A DNA stretch of 9,911 nt from Clostridiales bacterium (GTDB lineage Bacteria > Bacillota > Clostridia > Christensenellales > Christensenellaceae): positions 4,014 to 13,924 of the forward strand of contig DOMW01000198.1 of assembly GCA_003510345.1 (NCBI GenBank), given 5' to 3'. Below, one piece after another: positions 1-6,670 of this stretch. A program made the translations under genes and the position numbers. Within the stretch, counting starts at the first letter, position 1; every line of letters begins with the position of its first letter. The notes beneath the pieces are model-generated. The model was not told the origin of the DNA. It was given only the letters and a program-made list of their open reading frames with translations, and ran no database searches.

Positions 1-23
1 TACGGTTCTAAAAATTCCCTTAT

Positions 24-1112
24 CTAGCACGATGGATCATAGCTTTTGAGTAGGCGTATAGTCTCATCCAATACACGCATTATGGCTGCTTGTCTGGGTC
101 GTTTACTGCCTTCACTCATGGTGATTAAGAAATAATGTCCCGTATCCATGTCGATGGTGATTTGATAGAAGTTTAATTTTGGCCCCCCCGTGATTTCAGC
201 GATATTTTTGATATAGGACATTGAGGCTTTCTCAGATGACGACTTACTATACAAGCATTTTGTTGTCAGCATAAACCCAAGTTTTCCAGATTCCGCAAAG
301 GAATTATCGAAAAGCATAATAACTTTTTCTTCATTATCACTGCCTAATGCAGGCGCATAGCTTTTCATAGCATTTTCCAGTTTGTTTGGGGGTATTTCGT
401 CAAACAGGTAAAATCTTTTTCTGGGTAATCCCGCCATTTCATGTCGGCAGATTTCGACAATCCGCTGTTTCAGCGAATCAGTCATTACAATAGCGGGATA
501 ATCACTCTTGTACAACACATCTGTAGGCGAAGGCATAGCAAAGGCGCTGTTTTGGATTGTTGACGCGGGCTGCTTCATAGGTGCGGGCGTACATCCTGAA
601 ACAGCCATGTTATGTGCAATCGTATCCCGCACATTTTGGGCGTTTTTTAATTTAATAGAGTAAGTTTTGTAACCGGAAACAATTAGCAGGTTCTTGCTGT
701 CATTTCTATCAGACAGGCTGACTGATGAAATTTCGTGATAACCAAGCTGAAAGCGTTCTTTTTTGATTTTACCGGCAACCCCTCTTTCATCAGCAATAAT
801 ACTACTATTGAGGGTGTTGATTAATCTGACTAAAACTATTATGGTGAGAGGAAAAAGAAGAAAAAACCAAATAAAATCCCCGGTTAAAAGGAATGAGCAA
901 TCAATAACAATATCAATGGCCAGGATTATAGCATCTAAAAGAACAGGCGGTTTGCCGATGATTTTTTGAAGGCTTGGTCTATAAGATGGCTGCCCGTATC
1001 CAAGATTGGGCTGATGGTAAACCGATTTTGCCATATTTGCAACAGGTTGACCGCACTTGCTGCAAAATGACGCTTTGTCAATCAGTGGTGTTCCACATTT
1101 TTCGCAATACAT
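24..1112 (-). CDS. Zinc-ribbon membrane protein of unknown function
   Basis: I do not recognise this 362-residue protein as a named family. The N-terminus is a zinc ribbon with Cys3, Cys6, Cys17 and Cys20 (CxxC-x10-CxxC), of the type common at the front of bacterial membrane proteins. A Pro/Gln/Tyr-rich linker (about 30-55) follows, then two hydrophobic segments (about 57-76 and 79-98). The rest is soluble. Residues ~104-167 have the alternating beta pattern of a bacterial PH-like domain. Residues ~270-350, including a GFMLTTKCLY stretch, look like a second PH-like domain; both domain assignments are inference. The start Met leads straight into the zinc ribbon; a GGGGG stretch lies 11 nt upstream (1124-1128), rather far for a ribosome binding site. 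The gene is AT-rich, unlike those from 1458 onward, suggesting separate ancestry. It is divergent from hydG and monocistronic as far as the window shows. Confidence 0.8.
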   Translation of the reverse strand: MYCEKCGTPLIDKASFCSKCGQPVANMAKSVYHQPNLGYGQPSYRPSLQKIIGKPPVLLDAIILAIDIVIDCSFLLTGDFIWFFLLFPLTIIVLVRLINTLNSSIIADERGVAGKIKKERFQLGYHEISSVSLSDRNDSKNLLIVSGYKTYSIKLKNAQNVRDTIAHNMAVSGCTPAPMKQPASTIQNSAFAMPSPTDVLYKSDYPAIVMTDSLKQRIVEICRHEMAGLPRKRFYLFDEIPPNKLENAMKSYAPALGSDNEEKVIMLFDNSFAESGKLGFMLTTKCLYSKSSSEKASMSYIKNIAEITGGPKLNFYQITIDMDTGHYFLITMSEGSKRPRQAAIMRVLDETIRLLKSYDPSC

Positions 1113-1153
1113 TACTATGCTTACCCCCTTTTATTGATGTATACCATACATTT

Positions 1154-1182
1154 ATTAAAACACATAATAAAACCCATGTCAG
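1154..1182 (-). promoter_or_regulatory. Sigma-A promoter of the zinc-ribbon gene
   Basis: Read on the minus strand, a -35 box CTGACA (1177-1182) is separated by exactly 17 nt from a -10 box TTTAAT (1154-1159). Each box has one mismatch to consensus. Transcription would start near 1147 and give a 5' leader of roughly 35 nt before the ATG at 1112. The surrounding DNA is AT-rich, which makes chance matches more likely. Confidence 0.55.
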
Positions 1183-1288
1183 TAATTAATATCAAATTAG
1201 CATGAATACTGAATAGATTATAAGTGGTATGAATTGCAGGACTCAAAACTACATAAAAGTCGAAAAATCCTTCAATGCCAGCAGATTA

Positions 1289-1317
1289 TTGACTCCAAGC
1301 GCGGTTTATAATATACT
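1289..1317 (+). promoter_or_regulatory. Sigma-A promoter of the hydG-hydF operon
   Basis: TTGACT (1289-1294), a 17-nt spacer, then TATACT (1312-1317): five of six matches in each box with ideal spacing. Predicted transcription start is about 1324, which puts a ~120-nt structured leader ahead of hydG. An overlapping TATAAT at 1307-1312 is only 12 nt from the -35 box, so it is less likely to be the -10 used with it. Confidence 0.7.
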
Positions 1318-1323
1318 ATAAAA

Positions 1324-1441
1324 GTAATGATTCTGACCGCAAGGTTCAGTCTGAGCGGAAGGATGGCATAGGAACAACCGCAGTGCTTTTTGTTGCCCGG
1401 ATAATCATGCCGTCCTTCATGGGCGGCAGTTTTAATTTTTG
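1324..1441 (+). promoter_or_regulatory. Structured hydG leader: candidate riboswitch or attenuator
   Basis: The predicted transcript opens with a hairpin, CTGACC (1333-1338) / GGTTCAG (1343-1349), with one bulged U and a GCAA (GNRA) tetraloop. Next, GAAGGATGGCAT (1358-1369) can pair along its full length with ATGCCGTCCTTC (1407-1418): 12 bp with one G-U pair. The 37-nt apical part (1370-1406) may form a small CAAC/GTTG helix (1375-1378 with 1392-1395). The 3' strand of the long helix is also the 5' strand of an intrinsic terminator (1408-1440), so the two folds exclude each other. That is the architecture of a transcriptional riboswitch or a protein-controlled attenuator. I do not recognise it as a known class, and the ligand is unknown. 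Folding was done by eye. Confidence 0.6.
1408..1440 (+). terminator. Intrinsic terminator in the hydG leader
   Basis: TGCCGTCC (1408-1415) pairs with GGGCGGCA (1421-1428) around a TTCAT loop: 8 bp, strongly GC, one G-U. A U-rich tail follows (GTTTTAATTTTT, 1429-1440). It lies between the hydG promoter and the hydG start, so it can only act as a conditional (attenuating) terminator of the operon's own transcript. Confidence 0.65.
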
Positions 1442-1452
1442 AAAGCGGGTGA
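1441..1452 (+). promoter_or_regulatory. Extended Shine-Dalgarno fixing the hydG start
   Basis: GAAAGCGGGTGA matches 10 of 12 positions of the full anti-16S complement (GAAAGGAGGTGA) and ends 5 nt before the ATG at 1458. It overlaps an in-frame GTG at 1449, making that GTG an unlikely start. It begins directly after the terminator U-tract. Confidence 0.6.
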
Positions 1453-1457
1453 CAAGT

Positions 1458-2864
1458 ATGCGCTACGACAAACATTCCGGCATGGCGGCGGGATTTGTGA
1501 ACGACGAAGAGATAACAGCCACGCTGAAGCGGGCGAAAACACTGGCGCAAGACGTGGGCAGAGTGCGCGCCATCATTGAAAAAGCCCGCGCGTTTGCGGG
1601 GCTTGCTTATGGGGAGGCGGCAGTGCTTTCCTATGTGGAGGACGGCGAACTTTTGCGGGAGATGTTTCGCGTCGCCGCGGAGATCAAACAGCATATTTAC
1701 GGCAAGCGCATTGTGATGTTCGCGCCGCTCTACCTTTCGGATTATTGCGTGAACGAATGCCGCTATTGCGGTTACCATGCCTCGTCTGGTATGCGGAGGA
1801 AGCAACTGACGCAGCAGGAAATTGTGCGCGAGGTGCAGGCGCTGGAGCGCATGGGGCATAAGCGGCTGGCGCTTGAGACGGGGGAAGACCCGGTGCGCAA
1901 CACAATGGAATACCTTCTTCAAAGTATCGATACGATCTATTCGATAAAATTTGATAACGGGGCCATCCGCAGGGTGAATGTCAACATCGCCGCGACGACG
2001 GAGGAAAATTACAGGCGGCTGAAGGGCGCGGGGATCGGCACGTATATATTGTTTCAGGAAACCTACCACCGCCCAACCTACGAGTATATGCACCCGAAGG
2101 GGCCGAAGAGCGACTACGAATACCATACCACCGCGCACGACCGCGCGATGCGCGCGGGCATAGACGATGTGGGGCTGGGCGTGCTCTACGGGTTGTATGA
2201 TTGGCGCTACGACCTTGCCGGGCAGATTATGCACGCGGAACATTTGGAAGCGGCGTTCGGCGTGGGGCCGCACACCATTTCCATGCTGCGCATACGCGAC
2301 GCGGGGGATGTGAAGAAGACGGATTTTGCGCACGCGGTATCGGACGGGGATTATAAAAAGATCGTCGCCATTATGCGCATGAGCGTGCCGTATACCGGCA
2401 TGATCTTATCCACGCGCGAAGGAGGGGCGTACCGGGACAGTGTGATAGAGCTGGGTATATCGCAAGTGAGCGCGGGCAGCGCCACGGGTGTGGGCGGCTA
2501 CACGATGGGTACGCAAACGCCGCAGTTTGAGATTGAAGACCACCGGACGCCGGTAGAGATGACCAAAGACTTGCTGAAAAGCGGGCATATCCCCAGCTTT
2601 TGCACGGCTTGCTACAGGGAAGGCCGCACGGGCGACCGGTTCATGCGGTTGGCCAAAAACGGGCAGATCGGCACGATTTGCGGCGCGAACGCGCTGGTGA
2701 CGTTGGCGGAGTACGCGCAGGATTACGGCGACGAAGAATTTAAGGCGCTCGCGGGGGACGTGATACGGCAAAACATAGAGCAGATCCCGAATGAAGCGGT
2801 GCGCGGCAAAGCGGAAGGGTATATAGCGCGCATTCAAAAGGGGGAACGGGATTTTCGGTTTTGA
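1458..2864 (+). CDS. hydG: [FeFe]-hydrogenase maturase HydG (radical SAM tyrosine lyase)
   Basis: HydG cleaves tyrosine to p-cresol and dehydroglycine and turns the latter into CO and cyanide, giving an Fe(CO)(CN) synthon for the H-cluster of [FeFe]-hydrogenase. At 468 residues it has the family's usual length. The radical-SAM cluster motif is Cys97-x3-Cys101-x2-Cys104 (CVNECRYCGY). The C-terminal auxiliary-cluster motif is Cys382-x2-Cys385-x22-Cys408, within FCTACYREGRTGDRFM. This C-terminal extension separates HydG from the tyrosine lyase ThiH of thiamine synthesis. The ATG at 1458 is chosen over the GTG at 1449 because a near-complete Shine-Dalgarno sits just before it. It is the first gene of an operon with hydF (10-nt gap) and lies behind an attenuator-like leader. 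Identification is firm; activity is inferred from intact motifs. Confidence 0.96.
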   Translation: MRYDKHSGMAAGFVNDEEITATLKRAKTLAQDVGRVRAIIEKARAFAGLAYGEAAVLSYVEDGELLREMFRVAAEIKQHIYGKRIVMFAPLYLSDYCVNECRYCGYHASSGMRRKQLTQQEIVREVQALERMGHKRLALETGEDPVRNTMEYLLQSIDTIYSIKFDNGAIRRVNVNIAATTEENYRRLKGAGIGTYILFQETYHRPTYEYMHPKGPKSDYEYHTTAHDRAMRAGIDDVGLGVLYGLYDWRYDLAGQIMHAEHLEAAFGVGPHTISMLRIRDAGDVKKTDFAHAVSDGDYKKIVAIMRMSVPYTGMILSTREGGAYRDSVIELGISQVSAGSATGVGGYTMGTQTPQFEIEDHRTPVEMTKDLLKSGHIPSFCTACYREGRTGDRFMRLAKNGQIGTICGANALVTLAEYAQDYGDEEFKALAGDVIRQNIEQIPNEAVRGKAEGYIARIQKGERDFRF

Positions 2865-2874
2865 GGAGGCATTC

Positions 2875-4050
2875 ATGGCGGCATTAAACGATACGCCACG
2901 CGCAAACCGTGTGCATATCGCGTTTTTTGGCAAGACAAACGCGGGTAAATCCAGCACGGTAAACGCGATCACAGGGGGTGACGCCGCGCTTGTTTCGGAT
3001 ATCGCCGGAACGACGGCCGACCCTGTGTACAAGGCAATGGAGCTGCCGCAGGCAGGGCCGGTGGTGCTGGTCGATACGGCGGGGCTGGACGATGAAACTG
3101 CGCTCGGCAGGGCACGTATCAAAAAAACAGAGCAAGCGGCGGAAAAAACGGATATCGCGGTGATGGTAATCCGCGCGGACGACGGGGATACGCGGATCTG
3201 CCGCCGATATGCCGCGTTGCTGGAAAAACAGGGCGTTCCGGTGCTCACCGCGTACAACGTATTCGGGGAAACCGTGCCGGAAGCGGCTGTTGCCGACCCC
3301 AAAGCCGTGGTATTCAACGCGCGGACGGGGGAAGGGCTGGACGTGCTCATAAACCGGATTATCGCGCATGTGCCGGATGCGGGGGAGCCAGCGCTTATGC
3401 GTGGCGTGGCGCACCCGGGCGGCGTGGTGCTGCTTGTGATGCCGCAGGATGGGGGCGCGCCCAAAGGCAGGCTGATATTGCCGCAGGCGCAGGCATTGCG
3501 CGGGTTGCTGGATAATGACTGCATAGCGGTGTGCGTTAAGCCGGAAGAGTTGCCGTCCGCGCTGCGAAAGCTGAAGGGGCCGCCGGCGCTTGTAATAACC
3601 GATTCACAGGTGTTTGCCGCCGTGGACGCGCAGCTTGATCCTTCTATCCCGCTTACTTCGTTTTCTATATTGATGGCCAGGCAAAAGGGGGATATCAAAA
3701 CGTTTGTGGAGGGTGCGCGGGCGATTGCCGCGCTGAAGCCGGACGATAAAGTGTTGCTTGTGGAATCGTGTGCGCACCACGCGCAAAAGGGGGATATCGC
3801 GCGGGAAAAGCTGCCCGGATGGCTGGACGGGTACGTCGGCGGCGGGCTGCAATACACAGTGCGCGCCGGGCAGGGCTTTCCCGCTGATTTGGGTGAATAC
3901 AAGTTGGTGATCCATTGCGGCGCGTGCATGGGCAACCGCAGGGAAATGCTCTCTAAAATAGCGGCCGCGCGGGAAGCTGGCGTGCCCATCACGAATTTTG
4001 GCGTGGCGATCGCTTTTTTGAACGGGATACTGGAACGGGTGACGGTTTAG
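2875..4050 (+). CDS. hydF: [FeFe]-hydrogenase maturase HydF (scaffold GTPase)
   Basis: HydF binds an [4Fe-4S] cluster and carries the 2Fe precursor of the H-cluster to the apo-hydrogenase; its GTPase domain is thought to control partner exchange. Length is 391 residues. The N-terminal TrmE-like GTPase domain has the P-loop (Gly19 to Ser26, GKTNAGKS), the switch region around AGTTADP (44-50) and DTAG (67-70). The C-terminal cluster ligands follow the HydF pattern: Cys299-x-His301, then His347-Cys348-x2-Cys351 (HCGACMGNR). The guanine-specifying NKxD motif is not evident: the corresponding stretch reads AYNVFGE (126-132), with Lys and Asp missing, and the following G5 stretch is NARTG rather than SA-type. 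GGAGG at 2866-2870 precedes the ATG, and the 10-nt gap from hydG implies cotranscription. hydE is not adjacent. Confidence 0.95.
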   Translation: MAALNDTPRANRVHIAFFGKTNAGKSSTVNAITGGDAALVSDIAGTTADPVYKAMELPQAGPVVLVDTAGLDDETALGRARIKKTEQAAEKTDIAVMVIRADDGDTRICRRYAALLEKQGVPVLTAYNVFGETVPEAAVADPKAVVFNARTGEGLDVLINRIIAHVPDAGEPALMRGVAHPGGVVLLVMPQDGGAPKGRLILPQAQALRGLLDNDCIAVCVKPEELPSALRKLKGPPALVITDSQVFAAVDAQLDPSIPLTSFSILMARQKGDIKTFVEGARAIAALKPDDKVLLVESCAHHAQKGDIAREKLPGWLDGYVGGGLQYTVRAGQGFPADLGEYKLVIHCGACMGNRREMLSKIAAAREAGVPITNFGVAIAFLNGILERVTV

Positions 4051-4133
4051 AGCAAATTAACTTAACATATAGGCGGCGCAAGGTGCGGAAGGATTCGGAA
4101 TTTATCCCAATAAATCCCGATAGAGCCTGCTTC

Positions 4134-4162
4134 TGGACACAAAGAAAAAAATGTTATATAAT
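4134..4162 (+). promoter_or_regulatory. Near-consensus sigma-A promoter before the cyclophilin gene
   Basis: TGGACA (4134-4139), a 17-nt spacer and a perfect TATAAT (4157-4162). The predicted start is about 4169, leaving a ~49-nt leader before the ATG at 4218. It lies inside the upstream part of an open frame beginning with a GTG at 4083, which argues that this part is not translated. Confidence 0.75.
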
Positions 4163-4217
4163 AAAATCCGGCGAACAGTTTTGCGGGCAACGCGCGAAAT
4201 TGGGGAAGGATTGGTTT

Positions 4218-4688
4218 ATGATCGTAATCAAAATGCAGGATGGCGGCGTGATCAAGCTGAAGCTGAACAAGAAAGCGGCGCCCAAAACAGTAGAGAATTT
4301 TGAAAAACTGGTGGCGGATGGGTTTTATGACGGTTTGAAATTCCACAGGGTCATAAAAGGGTTTATGATCCAGGGGGGCTGCCCGAAAGGGAATGGTACG
4401 GGCGGGCCGGGGCATACGGTACAGGGGGAGTTTTCCGCGAACGGGGTGGAAAACCCGCTCTCCCACAAACGCGGGGTTATCTCCATGGCGCGCAGTATGG
4501 ACCCCGATTCAGCCGGTTCCCAGTTTTTTATCGTACATGCCGACGCGCCGCATTTAGACGGGCAGTACGCCGCTTTTGGCAAAGTGGTGGAGGGTATGGA
4601 CGTGGTGGACGAAATAGCGGCGATGAAAACGGATTATGGTGATGTACCGCTGGTCGATATGGTGATGGAAAGCGTTACGATAGAATAG
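4218..4688 (+). CDS. Cyclophilin-type peptidyl-prolyl cis-trans isomerase
   Basis: This enzyme catalyses proline cis-trans isomerisation during protein folding and is most likely cytoplasmic, since no signal peptide is seen. The 156-residue protein is a single cyclophilin domain. The core motif FHRVIKGFMIQGG (42-54) carries the catalytic Arg44 and the active-site residues Phe49, Met50 and Gln53. SQFFI (101-105) and LDGQYAAFGKV (113-123) complete the family signature. Start choice: the frame stays open back to a GTG at 4083, but ATG 4218 begins exactly where cyclophilin homology begins, has GGGGAAGGA (4202-4210) 7 nt upstream, and lies downstream of a consensus promoter. The 45-residue extension is therefore rejected. 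This is the housekeeping PpiB-like type; I leave the symbol blank because orthology cannot be fixed here. Confidence 0.93.
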   Translation: MIVIKMQDGGVIKLKLNKKAAPKTVENFEKLVADGFYDGLKFHRVIKGFMIQGGCPKGNGTGGPGHTVQGEFSANGVENPLSHKRGVISMARSMDPDSAGSQFFIVHADAPHLDGQYAAFGKVVEGMDVVDEIAAMKTDYGDVPLVDMVMESVTIE

Positions 4689-4773
4689 GCAAACAGGGGC
4701 AAGCCGTGAACCGCGGCGCGGATGAGACAGTATACTCGATACGATACGGCAACGAAAGTACAAGGAGTAATTT

Positions 4774-5919
4774 ATGGAATACAGGGAAATCGGCGGAACG
4801 GGGATGAAGGTGAGCGTGGTCGGCCTTGGGGCGGAGTACCTCGACCGCAAACCCTATGAAGTAGTGGAAGAAACAGTGCACGAGGCGATCAAGCAGGGTG
4901 TCAATATAATCGACGTGTTTATGCCGGGCAGGGAAGTACGCCAAAATATCGGCAGGGCGATTGCGGGAAACCGAAAAAACCTGTTTTTGCAGGGGCATGT
5001 CTGTACCACGGATGTAGGCCAGCAATACGATATTAGCCGCGACCTCGACACGGCAAAGCGGTATTTTGAAGACCTGCTTACCTATCTTGATACGGATTAT
5101 ATCGATTTTGGCATGTTATCTTTTATTGATACAGAGAAGGATTATCGCGACGTGTTTGAGACGGGTATTTTGCGGTACGCGCTCGACCTGAAAAGGCAGG
5201 GCGTGATCCGCGTGCTGGGCGCAAGCTCGCACAACCCGGCTTCGGCAAAACTGGCGGTGGAGTCCGGCGAGATCGACCTTTTGATGTTCAGCATCAATCC
5301 GGCGTTTGACATGATGCCGCCCGGTACGGTGCTGGACGATATGGTGGGTGACGAGGGGATTGCGGGCGCGTGCGGCTCGGAGCCTTCCCGCGCGGCGCTG
5401 TATCAACTGTGCGAGCAGCGGGGCGTTTCTATCACGGTAATGAAAGCGCTGGGGGCGGGCAAACTGCTTTCGGAAAAACACACGCCGTTTGAGGCGCCTT
5501 TGAGCGTGGGGCAGTGTATCCATTATGCGCTTACGCGCCCTGCCGTGGTGAGCGCGCTCGTAGGCTGTAAATCCGCAAAAGAGGTGCAAGAAGCGGTTGC
5601 CTACCTTGATTTAACAGAGGAGCAAAAGGATTATTCCCACATTATCAGCAACGCGAAGCGGAATTTTAAGGGGAGCTGCGTGTACTGCAACCATTGCCAG
5701 CCTTGCCCCGCGGAGCTTGATATCGCGTCGGTAAACCGCTATCTTGATGTGGCGCTTCTGGATAAGGAAAATATTCCGCCCAGCATTGTGCAGCATTACA
5801 CATCCCTTAACGCATACGCCGGGGACTGCACAGGTTGCGCGAGTTGCGAGCAGCGCTGCCCGTTTGACGTGCCGGTGGTAGAGCGGATGCAAATGGCGCG
5901 TGAGGTTTTTGGTAAGTAG
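4774..5919 (+). CDS. Aldo/keto reductase-like protein with C-terminal 2[4Fe-4S] ferredoxin domain
   Basis: Length is 381 residues. Residues 1-285 form an aldo/keto reductase barrel, with the usual N-terminal REIGGTGMKVSVVGLG (4-19). Residues 300-365 form a ferredoxin-like domain with two clusters: Cys302/305/308/311 (CxxCxxCxxCP) and Cys352/355/358/362 (CxxCxxCxxxCP). The fusion suggests electron transfer between ferredoxin and a pyridine nucleotide or organic substrate; the reaction is unknown. Compared with typical reductases, Asp47 of the catalytic tetrad appears to be present, but the Tyr, Lys and His positions read as MPGREVR (50-56), FLQGH (71-75) and GMLSF (113-117). It could therefore be catalytically atypical. 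AAGGAG (4762-4767) lies 6 nt before ATG. The 85-nt gap after the cyclophilin contains a lone TATACT (4731-4736) without a good -35, so readthrough from upstream is likely. The gene ends 4 nt from the convergent ppa. Confidence 0.88.
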   Translation: MEYREIGGTGMKVSVVGLGAEYLDRKPYEVVEETVHEAIKQGVNIIDVFMPGREVRQNIGRAIAGNRKNLFLQGHVCTTDVGQQYDISRDLDTAKRYFEDLLTYLDTDYIDFGMLSFIDTEKDYRDVFETGILRYALDLKRQGVIRVLGASSHNPASAKLAVESGEIDLLMFSINPAFDMMPPGTVLDDMVGDEGIAGACGSEPSRAALYQLCEQRGVSITVMKALGAGKLLSEKHTPFEAPLSVGQCIHYALTRPAVVSALVGCKSAKEVQEAVAYLDLTEEQKDYSHIISNAKRNFKGSCVYCNHCQPCPAELDIASVNRYLDVALLDKENIPPSIVQHYTSLNAYAGDCTGCASCEQRCPFDVPVVERMQMAREVFGK

Positions 5920-5923
5920 CCGC

Positions 5924-6457
5924 TTACGTTCCGGGGAAGTAATCGTGGTAACGGCGGATACATTTTTCGATAATGCGGACCGCTTCTTCGCGCCCGCACG
6001 CTTTGCGCACGGCTGTCGTCTTGTGTTCGAGTGATTTATAAACCTCAAAAAAGTGGGTCATTTCATCCAGCACATGCGAAGGCAGGGCGTTAATGTCACG
6101 GTAACCGTTGTACATGGGGTCGCCAAACGGAATGGCGATGATTTTTTCATCGCGCTGTTCGTCGTCCGTCATAATGATGACGCCGATGGGGTAACACTGC
6201 ACCAGCGTGAGCGGTATGATGGTTTCCGAGCAAATGACGAGCACATCCAGCGGGTCGTTATCTTCCGCGTAGGTGCGGGGAATGAACCCGTAGTTTGCGG
6301 GGTAGACTGTGGAAGTAAAGAGCACGCGGTCCAGCTTTAAAAGGCCGGTCTCCTTATCCAGTTCATATTTTGATTTGCCGCCTTTTTGAATCTCGATCAC
6401 GCACATAAAATTTTCGGGCCGGACTCGTTCATCAGATAGTTCGTGCCATATATTCAT
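5924..6457 (-). CDS. ppa: Inorganic pyrophosphatase (family I)
   Basis: This soluble Mg2+-dependent enzyme hydrolyses pyrophosphate to phosphate, pulling biosynthetic reactions forward. At 177 residues it is close to the classic bacterial family I size (about 175). The signature Asp66-x-Asp68-Pro-Leu-Asp71 (EDNDPLDVLV) supplies the metal ligands. Other expected residues are Glu22, Lys30-Tyr31-Glu32, Tyr56, Asp98, Asp103, Lys105 and the late Tyr140-Lys141 pair. No CBS or DHH domains are present, so it is not family II. AGGGAGA (minus strand, 6462-6468) sits 4 nt before the ATG. The gene is convergent with the reductase and ends 4 nt from it, with no convincing terminator between them. Its own promoter would lie in the AT-rich 6470-6535 stretch; I see only weak candidate boxes. 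Confidence 0.96.
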   Translation of the reverse strand: MNIWHELSDERVRPENFMCVIEIQKGGKSKYELDKETGLLKLDRVLFTSTVYPANYGFIPRTYAEDNDPLDVLVICSETIIPLTLVQCYPIGVIIMTDDEQRDEKIIAIPFGDPMYNGYRDINALPSHVLDEMTHFFEVYKSLEHKTTAVRKACGREEAVRIIEKCIRRYHDYFPGT

Positions 6458-6487
6458 ACTTTCTCCCTGCCTTTCGCGGCGCGTATA

Positions 6488-6503
6488 TTTTTTCTATAAA
6501 AAA
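6488..6503. repeat. AT inverted repeat between ppa and the IS relic
   Basis: TTTTTT (6488-6493), CTAT, AAAAAA (6498-6503): a perfect 6-bp A/T inverted repeat in the 5' flank of ppa. It is too weak to be a terminator. It may be promoter-associated curved DNA or chance. Confidence 0.3.
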
Positions 6504-6536
6504 GCATACCTTATTTATGGAACGTCCGCAAGTGGA

Positions 6537-6670
6537 GTGGTATAAAAAAAGAGGAGAGTCAAAACACCTAAAACTGATGTAAAATAATCAGTGAGAGGTG
6601 AAAAATGAATAAGAGATACGACAAGCAATTTAAGGAAAAAGCGGTACATAATCTCCACAGATGTGGTATA
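6537..6670. repeat. 8-bp direct repeat flanking the IS relic
   Basis: GTGGTATA occurs at 6537-6544 and again at 6663-6670, bracketing 118 bp that contain the transposase-like fragment. It may be a target-site duplication, a microhomology deletion scar or chance. Each copy also creates an extended -10 element (TGGTATAAA at 6538-6546, TGGTATACT at 6664-6672). A 6-bp inverted repeat, ACTGAT (6573-6578) / ATCAGT (6587-6592), lies between them. Confidence 0.4.

Noticed and set aside
1327..1371. Leader peptide of 14 codons (MILTARFSLSGRMA) ahead of hydG
   Set aside because: Its ATG would be within about 3 nt of the predicted transcript start, with no ribosome binding site and no run of a regulatory amino acid. 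Peptide-based attenuation is therefore not supported, though it ends inside the long helix.
1358..1418. T-box riboswitch
   Set aside because: AAGGATGG...ACCGC...CGTCCTT superficially resembles a T-box antiterminator, but the conserved UGGNACCGCG core is interrupted by about ten bases, and only ~35 nt lie between the predicted transcript start and this element, too little for stem I and the specifier loop.
1272..2333. Minus-strand open frame of 353 codons over the hydG leader and gene
   Set aside because: Its peptide is Arg/His-rich with no domain. It is fully explained as the shadow of hydG, and it crosses the promoter and terminator structures.
2406..3992. Minus-strand open frame of 528 codons across the hydG end and hydF
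   Set aside because: It is antisense to two certain genes. The predicted peptide is Ser/Ala/Pro/Thr-rich with no recognisable domain, as expected from the complement of GC-rich codons.
4083..4217. 45-residue N-terminal extension of the cyclophilin from GTG 4083
   Set aside because: It contains a near-perfect promoter (TGGACA-17-TATAAT) and no family similarity, and a good ribosome binding site precedes ATG 4218.
5912..5927. Bidirectional terminator between the reductase and ppa
   Set aside because: GTAAG/CTTAC is only 5 bp and has no T-run following it on either strand.
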